Counted from the first letter of the stretch, positions 10,101 through 17,599 are shown. The stretch: DNA of 64,000 nucleotides from Gemella haemolysans (GCF_001553035.1 NZ_KQ959957.1:1-64000); one strand, 5' to 3'. Program-made: numbers and translations. The notes: generated by a model from the sequence alone, not told the origin.

Positions 10101-10767
10101 CTTGAAAAAAATTAATACTAAAGATTACGAGTGGAATCATAAAAAAGAAAAACGAGGATACTTAGAATTAACCACATTAAAAAAATCAACATCTACTAGT
10201 AAGGCGATCTTAAGGGGGAATATCATTCATAAACTTTTTGAAAAGATAGTTAATGATACTAGAGCAGGAGTAGAGATTTCGGATGTAGTGAGTTACATCG
10301 ATAGCTTAAAGAAAACAGATAATTTACTACAGAATATAAAAGAACATAGAATACTATCTCAAGAAGAATTTGATAATATAAATAATAAAGATGATATAGA
10401 AAAGATTACTAATTTTATTAATAGTGAGTTAATAAAAGTAGTAGCTAAAAGTGAATTTTGCCAAACGGAGATAGCATTCACAACTGCTAAGAAGGCAAAA
10501 GAATTATATGATGATAGTGAAAGTGATATAGATGTTATACTGCAAGGGGTTGTCGATTTATTTATTAAAATTTCTGATGAGGAAGCAATTATCGTAGATT
10601 ATAAAACGGATCACGTAACTAGTAGGAATGGAGAAGAAATTTTACGAGATAGACACAGGGAACAACTTAGAATTTATAAAGAAGCGGTAGCGGAATATTA
10701 TAAATTAAATAATATTAGAACTTTTGTATATTCTTATGTTCTTTCAAGTTTAATTGAAATAGAGTAA
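7120..10767 (+). CDS. addA: ATP-dependent helicase/nuclease subunit A (AddA/RexA)
   Basis: UvrD-type helicase plus nuclease subunit of the AddAB double-strand-break repair enzyme. The 1,215 residues include a Q-motif and the Walker A loop AAAGSGKTE near the N-terminus, the Walker B-like box VDEYQD, motif III GDVKQAIYGFRG, motif V STIHISKGLEYK, motif VI RNLYVALTRAE, and the C-terminal RecB-family nuclease motif IVDYKTD. I start at ATG 7120, with AGAGGA upstream, because the likely -10 element TATAAT (7083-7088) lies downstream of the alternative start near 7072. Normally addB lies directly upstream of addA in Bacilli. Here the upstream neighbour is an unrelated gene on the opposite strand, so addB is absent from this locus. 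Confidence 0.93.
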   Translation: MIKIEKIDKIAASRKHSYSAPQWQAIAITGADVLVAAAAGSGKTEVLSERIARKVASNRWDIDRLLVLTFTTAAAKNMIVRIENKISERLLSTNKEEDLIYLRKQRMLMNDAYISTIDSFCLNVLKKFYYLVEEKIDNEIKYLSPNFSILSNSRGLLNETVGNVLEQLVQEDSNTTDLLFTVFGSKQNISSYIIDLYYKLLNIPNFQNYLDEDFTKLNDLVTNNFEIEDNSIIDKFNKVSELTQKESIDIAIDFCKYVQQYLIDSKKESSLDILSLVNLDETKKEKLARYVDEVSIKSNQEQLEEIKELISKLNTQFEIEDNIYDTGLLSGVHEVLVDYLNYFKVLEKMNLLAKSITSLLKKLHNDFIKIKRENNFLDFSDLNHLAIKALTREENGEIVPSEAAQYYKNYFLEIYVDEYQDNNNLQEYILNLIKGEGVHFFRVGDVKQAIYGFRGSNPDLFEQKYNSYRKLEIDNYSEKQEYSFEDESEGICIVLKENFRSDVNILKSSNYIFNRLMGNKNAGVSYGEDSALYYPKAKEKNSSEIIPTRLINGKMNYFTGELLEDKKSYREQSIENIAYEILLGIKNGKKYSDYAILVRNSTKMSSFKEVFAKYNIPLFFKEKVGFTESNAFNILYNILRFLDNTNRDASLLAILHTEVFDYSNDELLKLSITKGKNLFEKLQNSEKEKDYNTVNLLKKWLNFSLNNSLPNLLECIAIDTDFKNYLVTIDTNDEELDYYENFIDIVNDYQNIDNKLSGLANQLKIIKNDEVFETKKRTPNDSVTLSTIHISKGLEYKIVFVADLDTSFSKRGYTGEVLFTEIFGLTINAEELGQKFGLTSSNIEKLDQLYKFNSILIKLREREEEVRNLYVALTRAENSLHLVSPNGIQLNNENAKDKPLYQALIEDDNFEKILSNLLSDYGEEFIFENEKDALFKDYESEPLVKDVEDSSGFDLQEFYKQFESMQQDESSKQSDNHTIEVENKVFPAKTSYSALKKINTKDYEWNHKKEKRGYLELTTLKKSTSTSKAILRGNIIHKLFEKIVNDTRAGVEISDVVSYIDSLKKTDNLLQNIKEHRILSQEEFDNINNKDDIEKITNFINSELIKVVAKSEFCQTEIAFTTAKKAKELYDDSESDIDVILQGVVDLFIKISDEEAIIVDYKTDHVTSRNGEEILRDRHREQLRIYKEAVAEYYKLNNIRTFVYSYVLSSLIEIE

Positions 10768-10803
10768 CTTAAAACAATAGTACAATTATGAAATTTTATC
10801 ACG

Positions 10804-10832
10804 TTGTTAGTAGAGTCTAATTGTGGTATAAT
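10804..10832 (+). promoter_or_regulatory. Promoter of the NagB-like/isochorismate-synthase-like operon
   Basis: TTGTTA (10804-10809), a 17-bp spacer, then TATAAT (10827-10832) preceded by TGG as an extended -10. The position supports translation from the GTG at 10867. Confidence 0.7.
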
Positions 10833-10866
10833 AAAAAATGATTTATTAAACTATGGAGGTGAAATT

Positions 10867-11682
10867 GTGAAATATATAGTTTGTAATAGTGAAACAGCTG
10901 TTTTAAATAGAATGTATGATGAATTTGAAAAAAATTTAGAAGATGGTGCAGTTATCTGCTTACCAGAAAATATTATTAATACTCAATTTACAAATAGAAT
11001 GATAGATGATAATAAAATGGGGAAATATCGTTATAAACATGTAATAATGTTAGGTCAACGTGAGTTTGCTGATATTGATATTGAAGAAAAATTTGGACTA
11101 TATAGATATGCTAGATATGAGCTATTTAAGAAATTAGATGTCGAAACTAAGAATATCTATTATCCTCAAACATTGAATAGCAATGATTGTGAAGAGGACT
11201 TAAATACGTATAAAGAAGTATTATCTGACAATCCGATAGATGTTGCAGTAGTTTTCCTAGGATCTGATGGAGGAATACTTGACTATCGTTTTGCAGATGA
11301 AGTAAACAAAAATCTTCACATTGTGGAATTTTCGAATGAGGAAAAATCACAACTTCAGGATGCTGGAATGGAAATTGATGGCAATAAATTAATTAGTATT
11401 GGTTATGAAAATCTAATGGCAGCTAGAAATTTATTTGTAGTTGTATTAGGAAGTGATAAGAGAAAATATATTGAGGAATTATTCGAAAATGAAGATTCTG
11501 ATAAAAAAACTATTTTATCGATATTAAATGACCATAAGAATTTATTTATTTTTACTGATAAAGAAGCTAGTTATAAGTCTGAAGAAGAGGTAAATAGACT
11601 TATTAAACAAAGACAAAAAAGATTAGAAATTAAAGAACGTGAAGAAAAATTACAAAATGAGGAGAAAAAAAAGGATAGGTAA
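10867..11682 (+). CDS. Divergent glucosamine-6-phosphate deaminase-like protein, probably not an active deaminase
   Basis: A 271-residue protein that can be aligned by eye along the NagB/6-phosphogluconolactonase fold. Segments that match in order are the N-terminal strand-helix (YIVCNSETAVLNRMYDEF), YRYARYELFKKLDVETKNIY, VVFLGSDGGILDY (NagB has GIGEDGH), and ISIGYENLMAARNLFVVVLGS (NagB has the TMGIGT...AK region). The phosphate-binding loop GSTP and the LDEY motif are replaced (ICLPENII, LGQREF). The last 30 residues are highly charged. It may be a non-catalytic sugar-phosphate-binding or regulatory protein. The start is GTG 10867 behind a strong GGAGGTG. It is followed after 5 nt by an equally divergent chorismate-enzyme-like gene. 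Confidence 0.55.
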   Translation: MKYIVCNSETAVLNRMYDEFEKNLEDGAVICLPENIINTQFTNRMIDDNKMGKYRYKHVIMLGQREFADIDIEEKFGLYRYARYELFKKLDVETKNIYYPQTLNSNDCEEDLNTYKEVLSDNPIDVAVVFLGSDGGILDYRFADEVNKNLHIVEFSNEEKSQLQDAGMEIDGNKLISIGYENLMAARNLFVVVLGSDKRKYIEELFENEDSDKKTILSILNDHKNLFIFTDKEASYKSEEEVNRLIKQRQKRLEIKEREEKLQNEEKKKDR

Positions 11683-11687
11683 CAAGT

Positions 11688-13016
11688 ATGAATGATTATC
11701 AGAAAATTATAGATTATGATTTTAGTGATACAGTTCTTGATGATAAGCTTGTTGTAAAATTCAAATTGAAGAAAACTTTTACTGAAGCTCAATTTATCAG
11801 TCTTTTCACTCCAAAAAAAGGTGAGAGATTTATTATAAGAACCCCTGATACTAAATCTTCTATAATTGGAATAGGTTATGAAGCAACATGGTTATTAGAC
11901 TCTAATGATTTTTTAACAAGTTTTGATAATAGTAGTGTTCTATCTGGGTTTGAAGAGTTAAGAGCACAGGTAAGTGTTTTAGAGATAGATGAACATGATT
12001 GTGAATACTTTGGTATTTACGGTGGAATTTCTGACGGTAATAATAAAAATAGCCAAGAGTGGGTAGACTTTAGTGATACTTCTTTTGTTGTACCAGGTAT
12101 ACTCGCAGTTTTTAAAGGTGATGATGTTTATATTACATTGTTCTTTAATATGAAAGAGGAAAAAGAGTTTTCTGAGTTATGGGCGGAGAGAATTTCATTT
12201 TTAAACAAACTTGATGATGAAAATGAAATATCTAGTGAGCCACAGATTAATGTCGTTAGAGAAATTTATCCAGAGCTTTGGCAAGAAAATATTAGGAAAG
12301 CTCTTCTTCAAATAGAAAAAGAAGAATTAAAACGAATAGTTTTATCAAGAAAAAATTTAATATTATTAGAAAATAATACTTCATTAGGGGCAATAACTAA
12401 ATATCTTTTGAGCAAAAATAGATATTTTATTGCGTTTGAATCGAAGAAAAGTTTATTTATAACAACTAATCCACTTATTTCCTTAGATTATACTGAAAAT
12501 GATTTGAAAGCACATCTTTATTTGAAGAAAGAAAATTTATTTAATAATGATTATTCAATTATGTTTGATGAAAAAGAAATAATTCAAGAATATAAAGAGG
12601 ATTTTGAAACACATTATGAGACTGAGTTTAATGTATATGATGATAAAACACTAATGGGGAAAAAATTAGATGTATTCTCTGTTTTAAATTCTAAAGTTGA
12701 GGATTCTCAAAAGGCGATAAAAGCTCTTAGTCTTTTATATCCTATGCCAATAATAAAAGGATATCCAGAAAGTGTAGCGAAGAAGTTTTTTGATGAAAAT
12801 TATAATGTGGGTTATGGTTTTTGGTATTCTCCTTTCGGGTATATTACTAGTGATTTAGATGCTAAGTTCTATACATGCGGTAATATGATGGTAGCTCAAA
12901 ATAATATGATTACATTATTTACAAGTATATTATTATCAAAAGATGAGAAATACGATGAGGTAATAGAAAAATCTAATAAGATAGTGAGTTCTAGCCTAAA
13001 ACTATTTGATCATTAG
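11688..13016 (+). CDS. Isochorismate-synthase-like (chorismate-binding fold) protein with decayed active site
   Basis: A 442-residue protein resembling MenF-type isochorismate synthases in order and length. It has YFGIYGGISD...WVDFSDTSFVVP in the N-terminal half, LQIEKEELKRIVLSRKN (family form: IxxGxxxKVVLAR), KALSLLYPMPIIKGYP (family form: LHPTPAVGGxP), and GYGFWYSPFGYI (family form: RGxYAGPxGW). Three signatures are missing: the LAGT segment, the EH metal-ligand pair after it, and the GAGIV strand near the C-terminus. The general-base lysine of KVVLAR also reads Arg. I therefore doubt that it makes isochorismate. It lies 5 nt after the NagB-like gene and just before an EamA transporter, with no other menaquinone gene in view. 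Confidence 0.6.
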   Translation: MNDYQKIIDYDFSDTVLDDKLVVKFKLKKTFTEAQFISLFTPKKGERFIIRTPDTKSSIIGIGYEATWLLDSNDFLTSFDNSSVLSGFEELRAQVSVLEIDEHDCEYFGIYGGISDGNNKNSQEWVDFSDTSFVVPGILAVFKGDDVYITLFFNMKEEKEFSELWAERISFLNKLDDENEISSEPQINVVREIYPELWQENIRKALLQIEKEELKRIVLSRKNLILLENNTSLGAITKYLLSKNRYFIAFESKKSLFITTNPLISLDYTENDLKAHLYLKKENLFNNDYSIMFDEKEIIQEYKEDFETHYETEFNVYDDKTLMGKKLDVFSVLNSKVEDSQKAIKALSLLYPMPIIKGYPESVAKKFFDENYNVGYGFWYSPFGYITSDLDAKFYTCGNMMVAQNNMITLFTSILLSKDEKYDEVIEKSNKIVSSSLKLFDH

Positions 13017-13026
13017 GAGAGTAATT

Positions 13027-13914
13027 ATGGGACAAAGTACGATGAAAAAAGGTATAGTCTTTACTTTACTTGGGGCTACATGTTGGGGATTATCAGGAGT
13101 ATTAGGGGAATATTTACTAAATATATCAAAAATAGACCCTGTTTGGATAATAGCCAATAGATTATTTTTCTCTGGAATCGTAATGGTAGCTATGTTATTC
13201 CTTAAAGATAAAAATAACTTAGTAAGAGTATTTTCAGATAAGAAAGATATTTTAAAACTACTAAATTTCTCATTTTTTGGTCTGTTAATCTGTCAGGGGA
13301 CATTTTTCTTAACAATTAAGTATACTAATGCTGGCATGGCAACGGTTATACAGTATATTGGTCCAGTAATAATAATGTTATATTATTGTGTCATAGGTAG
13401 AAGATGGCCCCTTCCAAGAGAAGTTATTGCAATAGTAGTTTCACTATTTGGAACGGTGTTAATAGCAACCCATTTTGATTTTAGTAAACTGAATATTTCT
13501 ACATTAGGATTATTCTGGGGAGTACTTTCTGCATTTGGTCTTGCTAGTTATAATATTTTTTCAATAAGTTTAACTACAAAATACGGTGTAATGCCTATAA
13601 TGGCTTGGGGATTATTATTTTCTGGTATCATAGTATACTTCTTAACAGGTAGTTATTATATTCCGGATAATTTTAAATTGATTGATTTAATATGTATGTC
13701 AGGAGTAATTTTAGTTGGTACAATTTTATCATTTTCTACATATCTAGAAGGTGTTAGGTTAATCGGTGCAGTCACGGGAAGTATTATCGGATGCTTTGAA
13801 CCGATTGCTGCCATAATGTTCTCGTTTCTGTTGCTAGGGACAACATTTGGAACGATAGATTTAATTGGTGCAGGTTTTATCCTATCAGCGGTAATTGTAC
13901 TAAGTAAGAGATAA
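13027..13914 (+). CDS. DMT-superfamily transporter with two EamA domains
   Basis: A 295-residue membrane protein with about ten hydrophobic segments arranged as two repeats of five, the hallmark of EamA transporters. The first repeat starts GATCWGLSGVLGEYLL, and the second starts near residue 150 (LFWGVLSAFGLASYNIFS). The likely role is export or exchange of an amino acid or other metabolite; the substrate is unknown. The start is ATG 13027 behind AGGAG (13015-13019). That site overlaps the stop codon of the isochorismate-synthase-like gene, so it is probably the third gene of that operon. Confidence 0.85.
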   Translation: MGQSTMKKGIVFTLLGATCWGLSGVLGEYLLNISKIDPVWIIANRLFFSGIVMVAMLFLKDKNNLVRVFSDKKDILKLLNFSFFGLLICQGTFFLTIKYTNAGMATVIQYIGPVIIMLYYCVIGRRWPLPREVIAIVVSLFGTVLIATHFDFSKLNISTLGLFWGVLSAFGLASYNIFSISLTTKYGVMPIMAWGLLFSGIIVYFLTGSYYIPDNFKLIDLICMSGVILVGTILSFSTYLEGVRLIGAVTGSIIGCFEPIAAIMFSFLLLGTTFGTIDLIGAGFILSAVIVLSKR

Positions 13915-13949
13915 ATAAAAAATAAGAGTTTAAGATATTTGATGAACCG

Positions 13950-14006
13950 AACGGGGGTAACTTTTAAAATCGATTTTGAAAATAATGATTTTAAGTTACT
14001 CTCGTT
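13950..14006 (+). promoter_or_regulatory. Long hairpin in the EamA-rho intergenic region
   Basis: The arms AACGGGGGTAACTT (13950-13963) and 13993-14006 pair over 14 positions, two of them G-U, with an inner helix AAAATC/GATTTT. No clear T-run follows, so this may be a weak terminator or part of the rho leader rather than a standard terminator. I see no other element in the 212-bp gap. Confidence 0.5.
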
Positions 14007-14126
14007 TAAAGTTGTATGTTTAGATAAAAAATTATGATAATAATATACCTAAGGACAGTTTCAATTAGATAATTTTTTGTTTAAATATTTTAAGAGGATT
14101 TCGGTATCTGCAGAGAAAGGATAAAA

Positions 14127-15395
14127 ATGAGTAACGTAAAATTTGATGAAATGTATAAAAGCATGAATACTAAAGAACTTACTGCTTTAGCAAAAGAACT
14201 TAGTGTTCCAAGGTATTATACATTAAATAAAAAAGAATTAGTTTTAGCAATATTAGAAAAACAATCTTTAAGTGAAGAACATTATTATGCTTCTGGAATT
14301 TTAGATGATATTCATCCAGAAAATGGTTTTGGCTTTTTAAGAACGGTTGATTATAAAAAAGGTGAGACGGATATTTATATTTCTGCTTCTCAAATTCGCC
14401 GTTTCGAGTTAAAAAAAGGTGACGAAGTCTTTGGGAAGGTTCGTAAACCTCGTGAAGGTGAAAGATTTGCAGGTATTCTTCAAGTTGATAAAGTTAATGA
14501 TGTTGATGCAGAAGTTGCAAAAGGTAGAGCGCATTTCCAAGCTTTAACACCGATTTATCCGAATCAAAAAATTGTTTTAGAGACTACTAAGGAAAAACTT
14601 TCTACAAGATTTGTTGATTTGGTAGCACCGATTGGATTTGGTCAACGTGGATTAATAGTAGCGCCACCTAAAGTTGGGAAAACAACATTGTTAAAAGATA
14701 TAGCAAATTCCATCAGAAAAAATTATCCTGATAAGAAGTTAATTATTCTTTTAATTGATGAAAGACCTGAGGAGGTTACTGATATGGAAAGATCAGTAAA
14801 AGGAGCGGATGTTGTAAGCTCAACATTTGATGAGACTTCTGAAAATCATATTAAAGTAGCTGAATTGGTAATTGAGCACGCTAAACGTCGTGTAGAACTT
14901 GGTCAAGATGTAATTATACTTATGGATAGTATAACGAGACTGGCACGTGCATATAATATTGTAGAACCAAGTAGTGGAAAAGTTTTAAGTGGAGGAGTAG
15001 ATCCATCGAGCCTTCACAAGCCAAAAGCATTCTTTGGAGCAGCGAGAAATGTTGAAGGTGGAGGGAGTTTAACTATAATCGCAACTGCCTTGATTAATAC
15101 TGGTTCGAGAATGGATGATCTAATATTCGAAGAGTTTAAAGGAACTGGGAATATGGAAATTGTCTTATCACCGGAATTAGCTTCAAGAAGAGTTTATCCA
15201 GCTATTGATTTCTTGAAGAGTTCTACAAGAAAAGAAGATTTAATACTAACAGAAGATGAAGTGAAAATCTTATGGCAAACACGTAGGAAGCTTGAAGATG
15301 TTAGTGAACCAACTATCGGTGTATTGAATCATCTTAGAAAACATGAAAGTAATGAGGACTACATTGCTGAAATGAAAAAATTCATAAGAGATTAA
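14127..15395 (+). CDS. rho: Transcription termination factor Rho
   Basis: Hexameric RNA-dependent ATPase that ends transcription at Rho-dependent sites. The 422 residues comprise an N-terminal helical Rho-N domain (about 1-50), the cold-shock-like primary RNA site with GFGFLR at 67-72, the Walker A loop [10 protein letters not shown] with Lys185, the Q-loop/R-loop region ([21 protein letters not shown]), and the Walker B region [15 protein letters not shown]. Length and motifs are standard. A long leader (about 210 bp) with a large hairpin precedes it. In many bacteria rho is autoregulated through its leader, but nothing here proves that. Confidence 0.96.
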   Translation: MSNVKFDEMYKSMNTKELTALAKELSVPRYYTLNKKELVLAILEKQSLSEEHYYASGILDDIHPENGFGFLRTVDYKKGETDIYISASQIRRFELKKGDEVFGKVRKPREGERFAGILQVDKVNDVDAEVAKGRAHFQALTPIYPNQKIVLETTKEKLSTRFVDLVAPIGFGQRGLIVAPPKVGKTTLLKDIANSIRKNYPDKKLIILLIDERPEEVTDMERSVKGADVVSSTFDETSENHIKVAELVIEHAKRRVELGQDVIILMDSITRLARAYNIVEPSSGKVLSGGVDPSSLHKPKAFFGAARNVEGGGSLTIIATALINTGSRMDDLIFEEFKGTGNMEIVLSPELASRRVYPAIDFLKSSTRKEDLILTEDEVKILWQTRRKLEDVSEPTIGVLNHLRKHESNEDYIAEMKKFIRD

Positions 15396-15416
15396 TGTAT
15401 AAAACTACATGATTAT

Positions 15417-15445
15417 TAGACAGGGTATGTTCTCTATGGTATAAT
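15417..15445 (+). promoter_or_regulatory. Promoter of the DedA-family gene
   Basis: TAGACA (15417-15422), a 17-bp spacer, and TATAAT (15440-15445) with a TG extension. Confidence 0.6.
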
Positions 15446-15477
15446 CATTAGAACATATTTATTTTAGGAGGATTACA

Positions 15478-16122
15478 TTGGAAACAATTAAATTTTTAAT
15501 TGATTTTGTATTGCATATTGACAAGCATCTTGGTGAATTAATGATTCAACACGGTCCATGGTGGATGTATGGGATAATTTTCTTAATTATCTTTATCGAA
15601 ACTGGTGTTGTATTCATGCCGTTTTTACCAGGTGACTCATTATTATTTGCTAGTGGAGCATTATGGGCAGCAACAGGGAATAACATCTTTTTATTATTAT
15701 TCTTATGTATAAGTGCTGCAGTAATCGGTGATAATTGTAACTATTTTATTGGAAGAAACTTCTCTGATTATTTAAAGAGTAAGGTGTGGTTTAAAAAATT
15801 TGTGTCTGATGAGAACATAAAGGATGCTGAGAACTTTGTAGCAAAACATGGAGGGAAATCTATTTTCTTAGCGAGATTTTTCCCGATTATCCGTACGATT
15901 GTTCCATTTATCGTAGGAGCTGGTAAAATGAAATACTCTAAATTTAGAGTGATAGATTTCTTTGGAGGACTTTGTTGGTGTACATTATTTATATCAATAG
16001 GGTACTTCTTCGGAAATATTTCATTTGTTAAGAAAAACTTCTCAGTAGTAGTAATTGGTATTGTTTTAATTAGTTTAATTCCTTTAATTATTGGGGCAAT
16101 TAAATCTAGAAAAAAAGCATAA
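15478..16122 (+). CDS. DedA/SNARE-associated family membrane protein
   Basis: A 214-residue inner-membrane protein of the DedA family, members of which flip undecaprenyl phosphate or phosphatidylethanolamine and support envelope homeostasis. Family features are the proline/glycine loop FMPFLPGDSLLF near 46-57, GDNCNYFIGR, and the re-entrant motif FLARFFPIIRTIVPFIVGAGKM near 141-162. There are four to five hydrophobic segments and a basic C-terminus. It starts with TTG at 15478, chosen because AGGAGG sits 6-7 nt upstream and no ATG is available at that distance. It has its own promoter and a strong terminator. Confidence 0.9.
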   Translation: METIKFLIDFVLHIDKHLGELMIQHGPWWMYGIIFLIIFIETGVVFMPFLPGDSLLFASGALWAATGNNIFLLLFLCISAAVIGDNCNYFIGRNFSDYLKSKVWFKKFVSDENIKDAENFVAKHGGKSIFLARFFPIIRTIVPFIVGAGKMKYSKFRVIDFFGGLCWCTLFISIGYFFGNISFVKKNFSVVVIGIVLISLIPLIIGAIKSRKKA

Positions 16123-16140
16123 AATAATAGGGTGTATGAT

Positions 16141-16182
16141 AATTAGTGTGGATGAGAAAAATCCATACTAATTATTTTTTTA
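16141..16182 (+). terminator. Rho-independent terminator after the DedA gene
   Basis: A 13-bp stem with one G-U pair (AATTAGTGTGGAT at 16141-16153 against 16161-16173), a 7-nt loop and a T-rich tail. Confidence 0.85.
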
Positions 16183-16239
16183 TTAATTAAGAAAGTAGTT
16201 ACAAAAGAAATATTTGTACATTTTGTTATACAAAAAAGT

Positions 16240-16417
16240 AAGGGAGTGACTCAAAAATCGTGATTTCGGAGAAATCGATTTTGTCGAGTCACCCCCGCAC
16301 AGTTTATTAGATATCTAAAAAGCTTTTCTAAAGCGCATTTAGATATCAATAAACCACTGCGTCTATGAGTTTTCATATACATTTTGTTAAAATTTAGGAC
16401 TTTTGAGTCAGCCCCTT
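16240..16417 (+). repeat. 178-bp MITE-like repeat, copy A
   Basis: A non-coding element with near-matching inverted ends (AAGGGAGTGACTCAAAA on the left; the complement of the right end is AAGGGGCTGACTCAAAA). Inside are two further palindromic blocks: one built on AAAATCG/CGATTTT near the left end, and one around TTAGATATC in the middle. Copy B at 24049-24226 is the same length, inverted, and differs at about ten positions by eye. No target duplication is evident. It sits between the DedA terminator and a helicase fragment. Confidence 0.8.
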
Positions 16418-16497
16418 GCCAGTATGAAGATAACTAAATATAAAAAATAAAACAATCTATCAAATTTGATAGGGAGATAAATTCAAAGTTAAATTAA

Positions 16498-16751
16498 TTA
16501 TATAAGGGACTTGAATTAAAAAATGTATTTATAATGAATATAGATGAGAATTATCCTTATTTGTATAAAGCAAACTATAAAAAGTTAGATAAAAATGTAT
16601 TGTTAGAAATAAATGTAGAAGAAGAAAGACGATTGCTTTATGTAGCAATGACAAGAGCAGAAGAAAGATTGTATATATAGGGCATAAGGATAGTAAGTTT
16701 ATAAAAGAATTAAAAGAAATAGAAAGTATTTTGACAGAGTGTAAAGAGTGA
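16498..16751 (+). pseudogene. C-terminal remnant of a UvrD/PcrA-type helicase
   Basis: Translation from 16501 reads YKGLELKNVFIMNIDENYPY, a decayed helicase motif V. Further on, VEEERRLLYVAMTRAEERLY is a clear motif VI. The frame then hits TAG at 16678-16680. A shift of one base continues as GHKDSKFIKELKEIESILTE to a TGA at 16749-16751. No upstream helicase domain exists, because the frame is blocked at 16495. This is a broken fragment of a superfamily 1 helicase, unrelated in position to addA, and it marks a rearranged patch next to repeat copy A. Confidence 0.8.
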
Positions 16752-16894
16752 TGTTTTAACAAATATTTTAAAAAATTAAATAAAAGACTTGTATTTTTTA
16801 TTTTTTTATCTTACAATAAATCTAATAATTTATTTCTAATATCAAAAAAAATGTTAAAATTTCTAAAAAATAACAGAAAGAAGGTTCTATTATT

Positions 16895-17056
16895 ATGAAA
16901 AAGAAATTATTTTTTGTTTTATTATCAGGTAGTATGTTTTTAAATTTTAATATAGCTGATGCAAAAGGAAGTACAGAAGTTACTACTTATTCCCAGTATA
17001 CTACTATTGCGAATGATGGTGGTGGTTCACCATTGGAACCAACTATTAATTGGTAA
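16895..17056 (+). CDS. Small secreted peptide, possible bacteriocin precursor
   Basis: A 53-codon frame starting at ATG 16895, with an AAAGAAGG ribosome binding site about 11 nt upstream. The N-terminus MKKKLFFVLLSGSMFLNFN followed by Ile-Ala-Asp-Ala is a good Sec signal peptide, with likely cleavage after ADA near residue 23. The mature part would be about 30 residues, polar and Thr/Gly-rich, with a GGG stretch and the C-terminus PLEPTINW. It contains no cysteine, YGNGV box or double-glycine leader, so it fits no bacteriocin class I know. The next gene, 16 bp downstream, looks like a bacteriocin immunity protein, and that is the reason for the suggestion. Confidence 0.55.
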   Translation: MKKKLFFVLLSGSMFLNFNIADAKGSTEVTTYSQYTTIANDGGGSPLEPTINW

Positions 17057-17072
17057 TTATTAGGAATTTTAT

Positions 17073-17363
17073 ATGTTTAATTATTCTCCTAAAGAAGAAG
17101 AAATTTTAATTGATTTATATAATTTGATATTAGATAAAGAGGTTGGAATAAAAGAGAGAGAATTGTATAAGAAAGCTATTTTGTTAATTGAAAAAGAAAA
17201 TGAATATTATGAAGCAGTTTTATTTCAATTAGCACCTGCTTTAGCTTATTTAGCACGACAAAAAAGTATTTCTAGTAATGGTGGTATTTTTATGACTAAA
17301 ATTAGTAGATTTACTAATAATTCTATAGGATTTTATTTATTTGATTCTATATTAAAAAAATAA
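17073..17363 (+). CDS. Enterocin A-type bacteriocin immunity-like protein
   Basis: A 96-residue, mostly helical soluble protein with the size and pattern of the EntA immunity family: a helical start (SPKEEEILIDLYNLILD), a central helix (ELYKKAILLIEKENEY) and a hydrophobic helix (EAVLFQLAPALAYLARQKS) before a short tail. These proteins protect cells from a pediocin-like bacteriocin by binding its membrane receptor complex. No export signal is present, as expected for a cytoplasmic immunity factor. It follows the 53-residue secreted peptide by 16 bp and is probably cotranscribed with it. Orphan immunity genes without a matching bacteriocin are common, so the pairing is not proven. Confidence 0.55.
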   Translation: MFNYSPKEEEILIDLYNLILDKEVGIKERELYKKAILLIEKENEYYEAVLFQLAPALAYLARQKSISSNGGIFMTKISRFTNNSIGFYLFDSILKK

Positions 17364-17364
17364 T

Positions 17365-17531
17365 TTGTAAAATCAAAGAAAACAGTGTAAAATATGTATA
17401 TAAAGCAATTAGTTAGTATGTTGCATAGAGTAAAGACCTAAGGACTCCATTCATTAGGTTTTTTAGAGTCTCCAAAATTTAGGACTGATGAGAAGGGTCA
17501 TGAGCTTAAAGCTCATGATTCCTTTTTTTAT
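17365..17531 (+). ncRNA. Candidate small RNA or attenuator leader with two hairpin terminators
   Basis: A promoter-like pair TTGTAA (17365-17370)/TAAAAT (17388-17393) with a 17-bp spacer would start RNA near 17400. Two terminator-like hairpins follow. The first is ACCTAA...TTAGGT with a T-run (17436-17464). The second is stronger, about 13 bp with one bulge, at 17494-17524 followed by seven Ts. The segment has no reading frame. It may be an independent RNA, or merely the double terminator of the immunity gene and a leader for the oxidoreductase gene at 17600. Confidence 0.4.
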
Positions 17532-17599
17532 GCAGAAAAGTTGCTAGTGTAAGTTTATAAAGATATAATTAAAGGATACATAGTAATTTGGAGGAAAAC

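Noticed and set aside
13950-14126. T-box or other riboswitch in the rho leader
   Set aside because: No T-box sequence, specifier loop or terminator/antiterminator pair is visible; only one long hairpin is supported.
16240-16417. Repeat copy A as a remnant of a coding insertion sequence
   Set aside because: No frame resembles a transposase, and copy B has exactly the same length, so 178 bp appears to be the full non-coding unit.
16895-17056. Pediocin-like class IIa bacteriocin identity for the 53-residue peptide
   Set aside because: There is no YGNGV box, no cysteine pair and no double-glycine leader, so a class assignment is not justified.
17480-17530. CTGATGAG next to a hairpin, suggesting a hammerhead ribozyme
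   Set aside because: The required GAAA core after stem II and the cleavage triplet with stem III are missing. The hairpin runs straight into a T-run, so it is a terminator.
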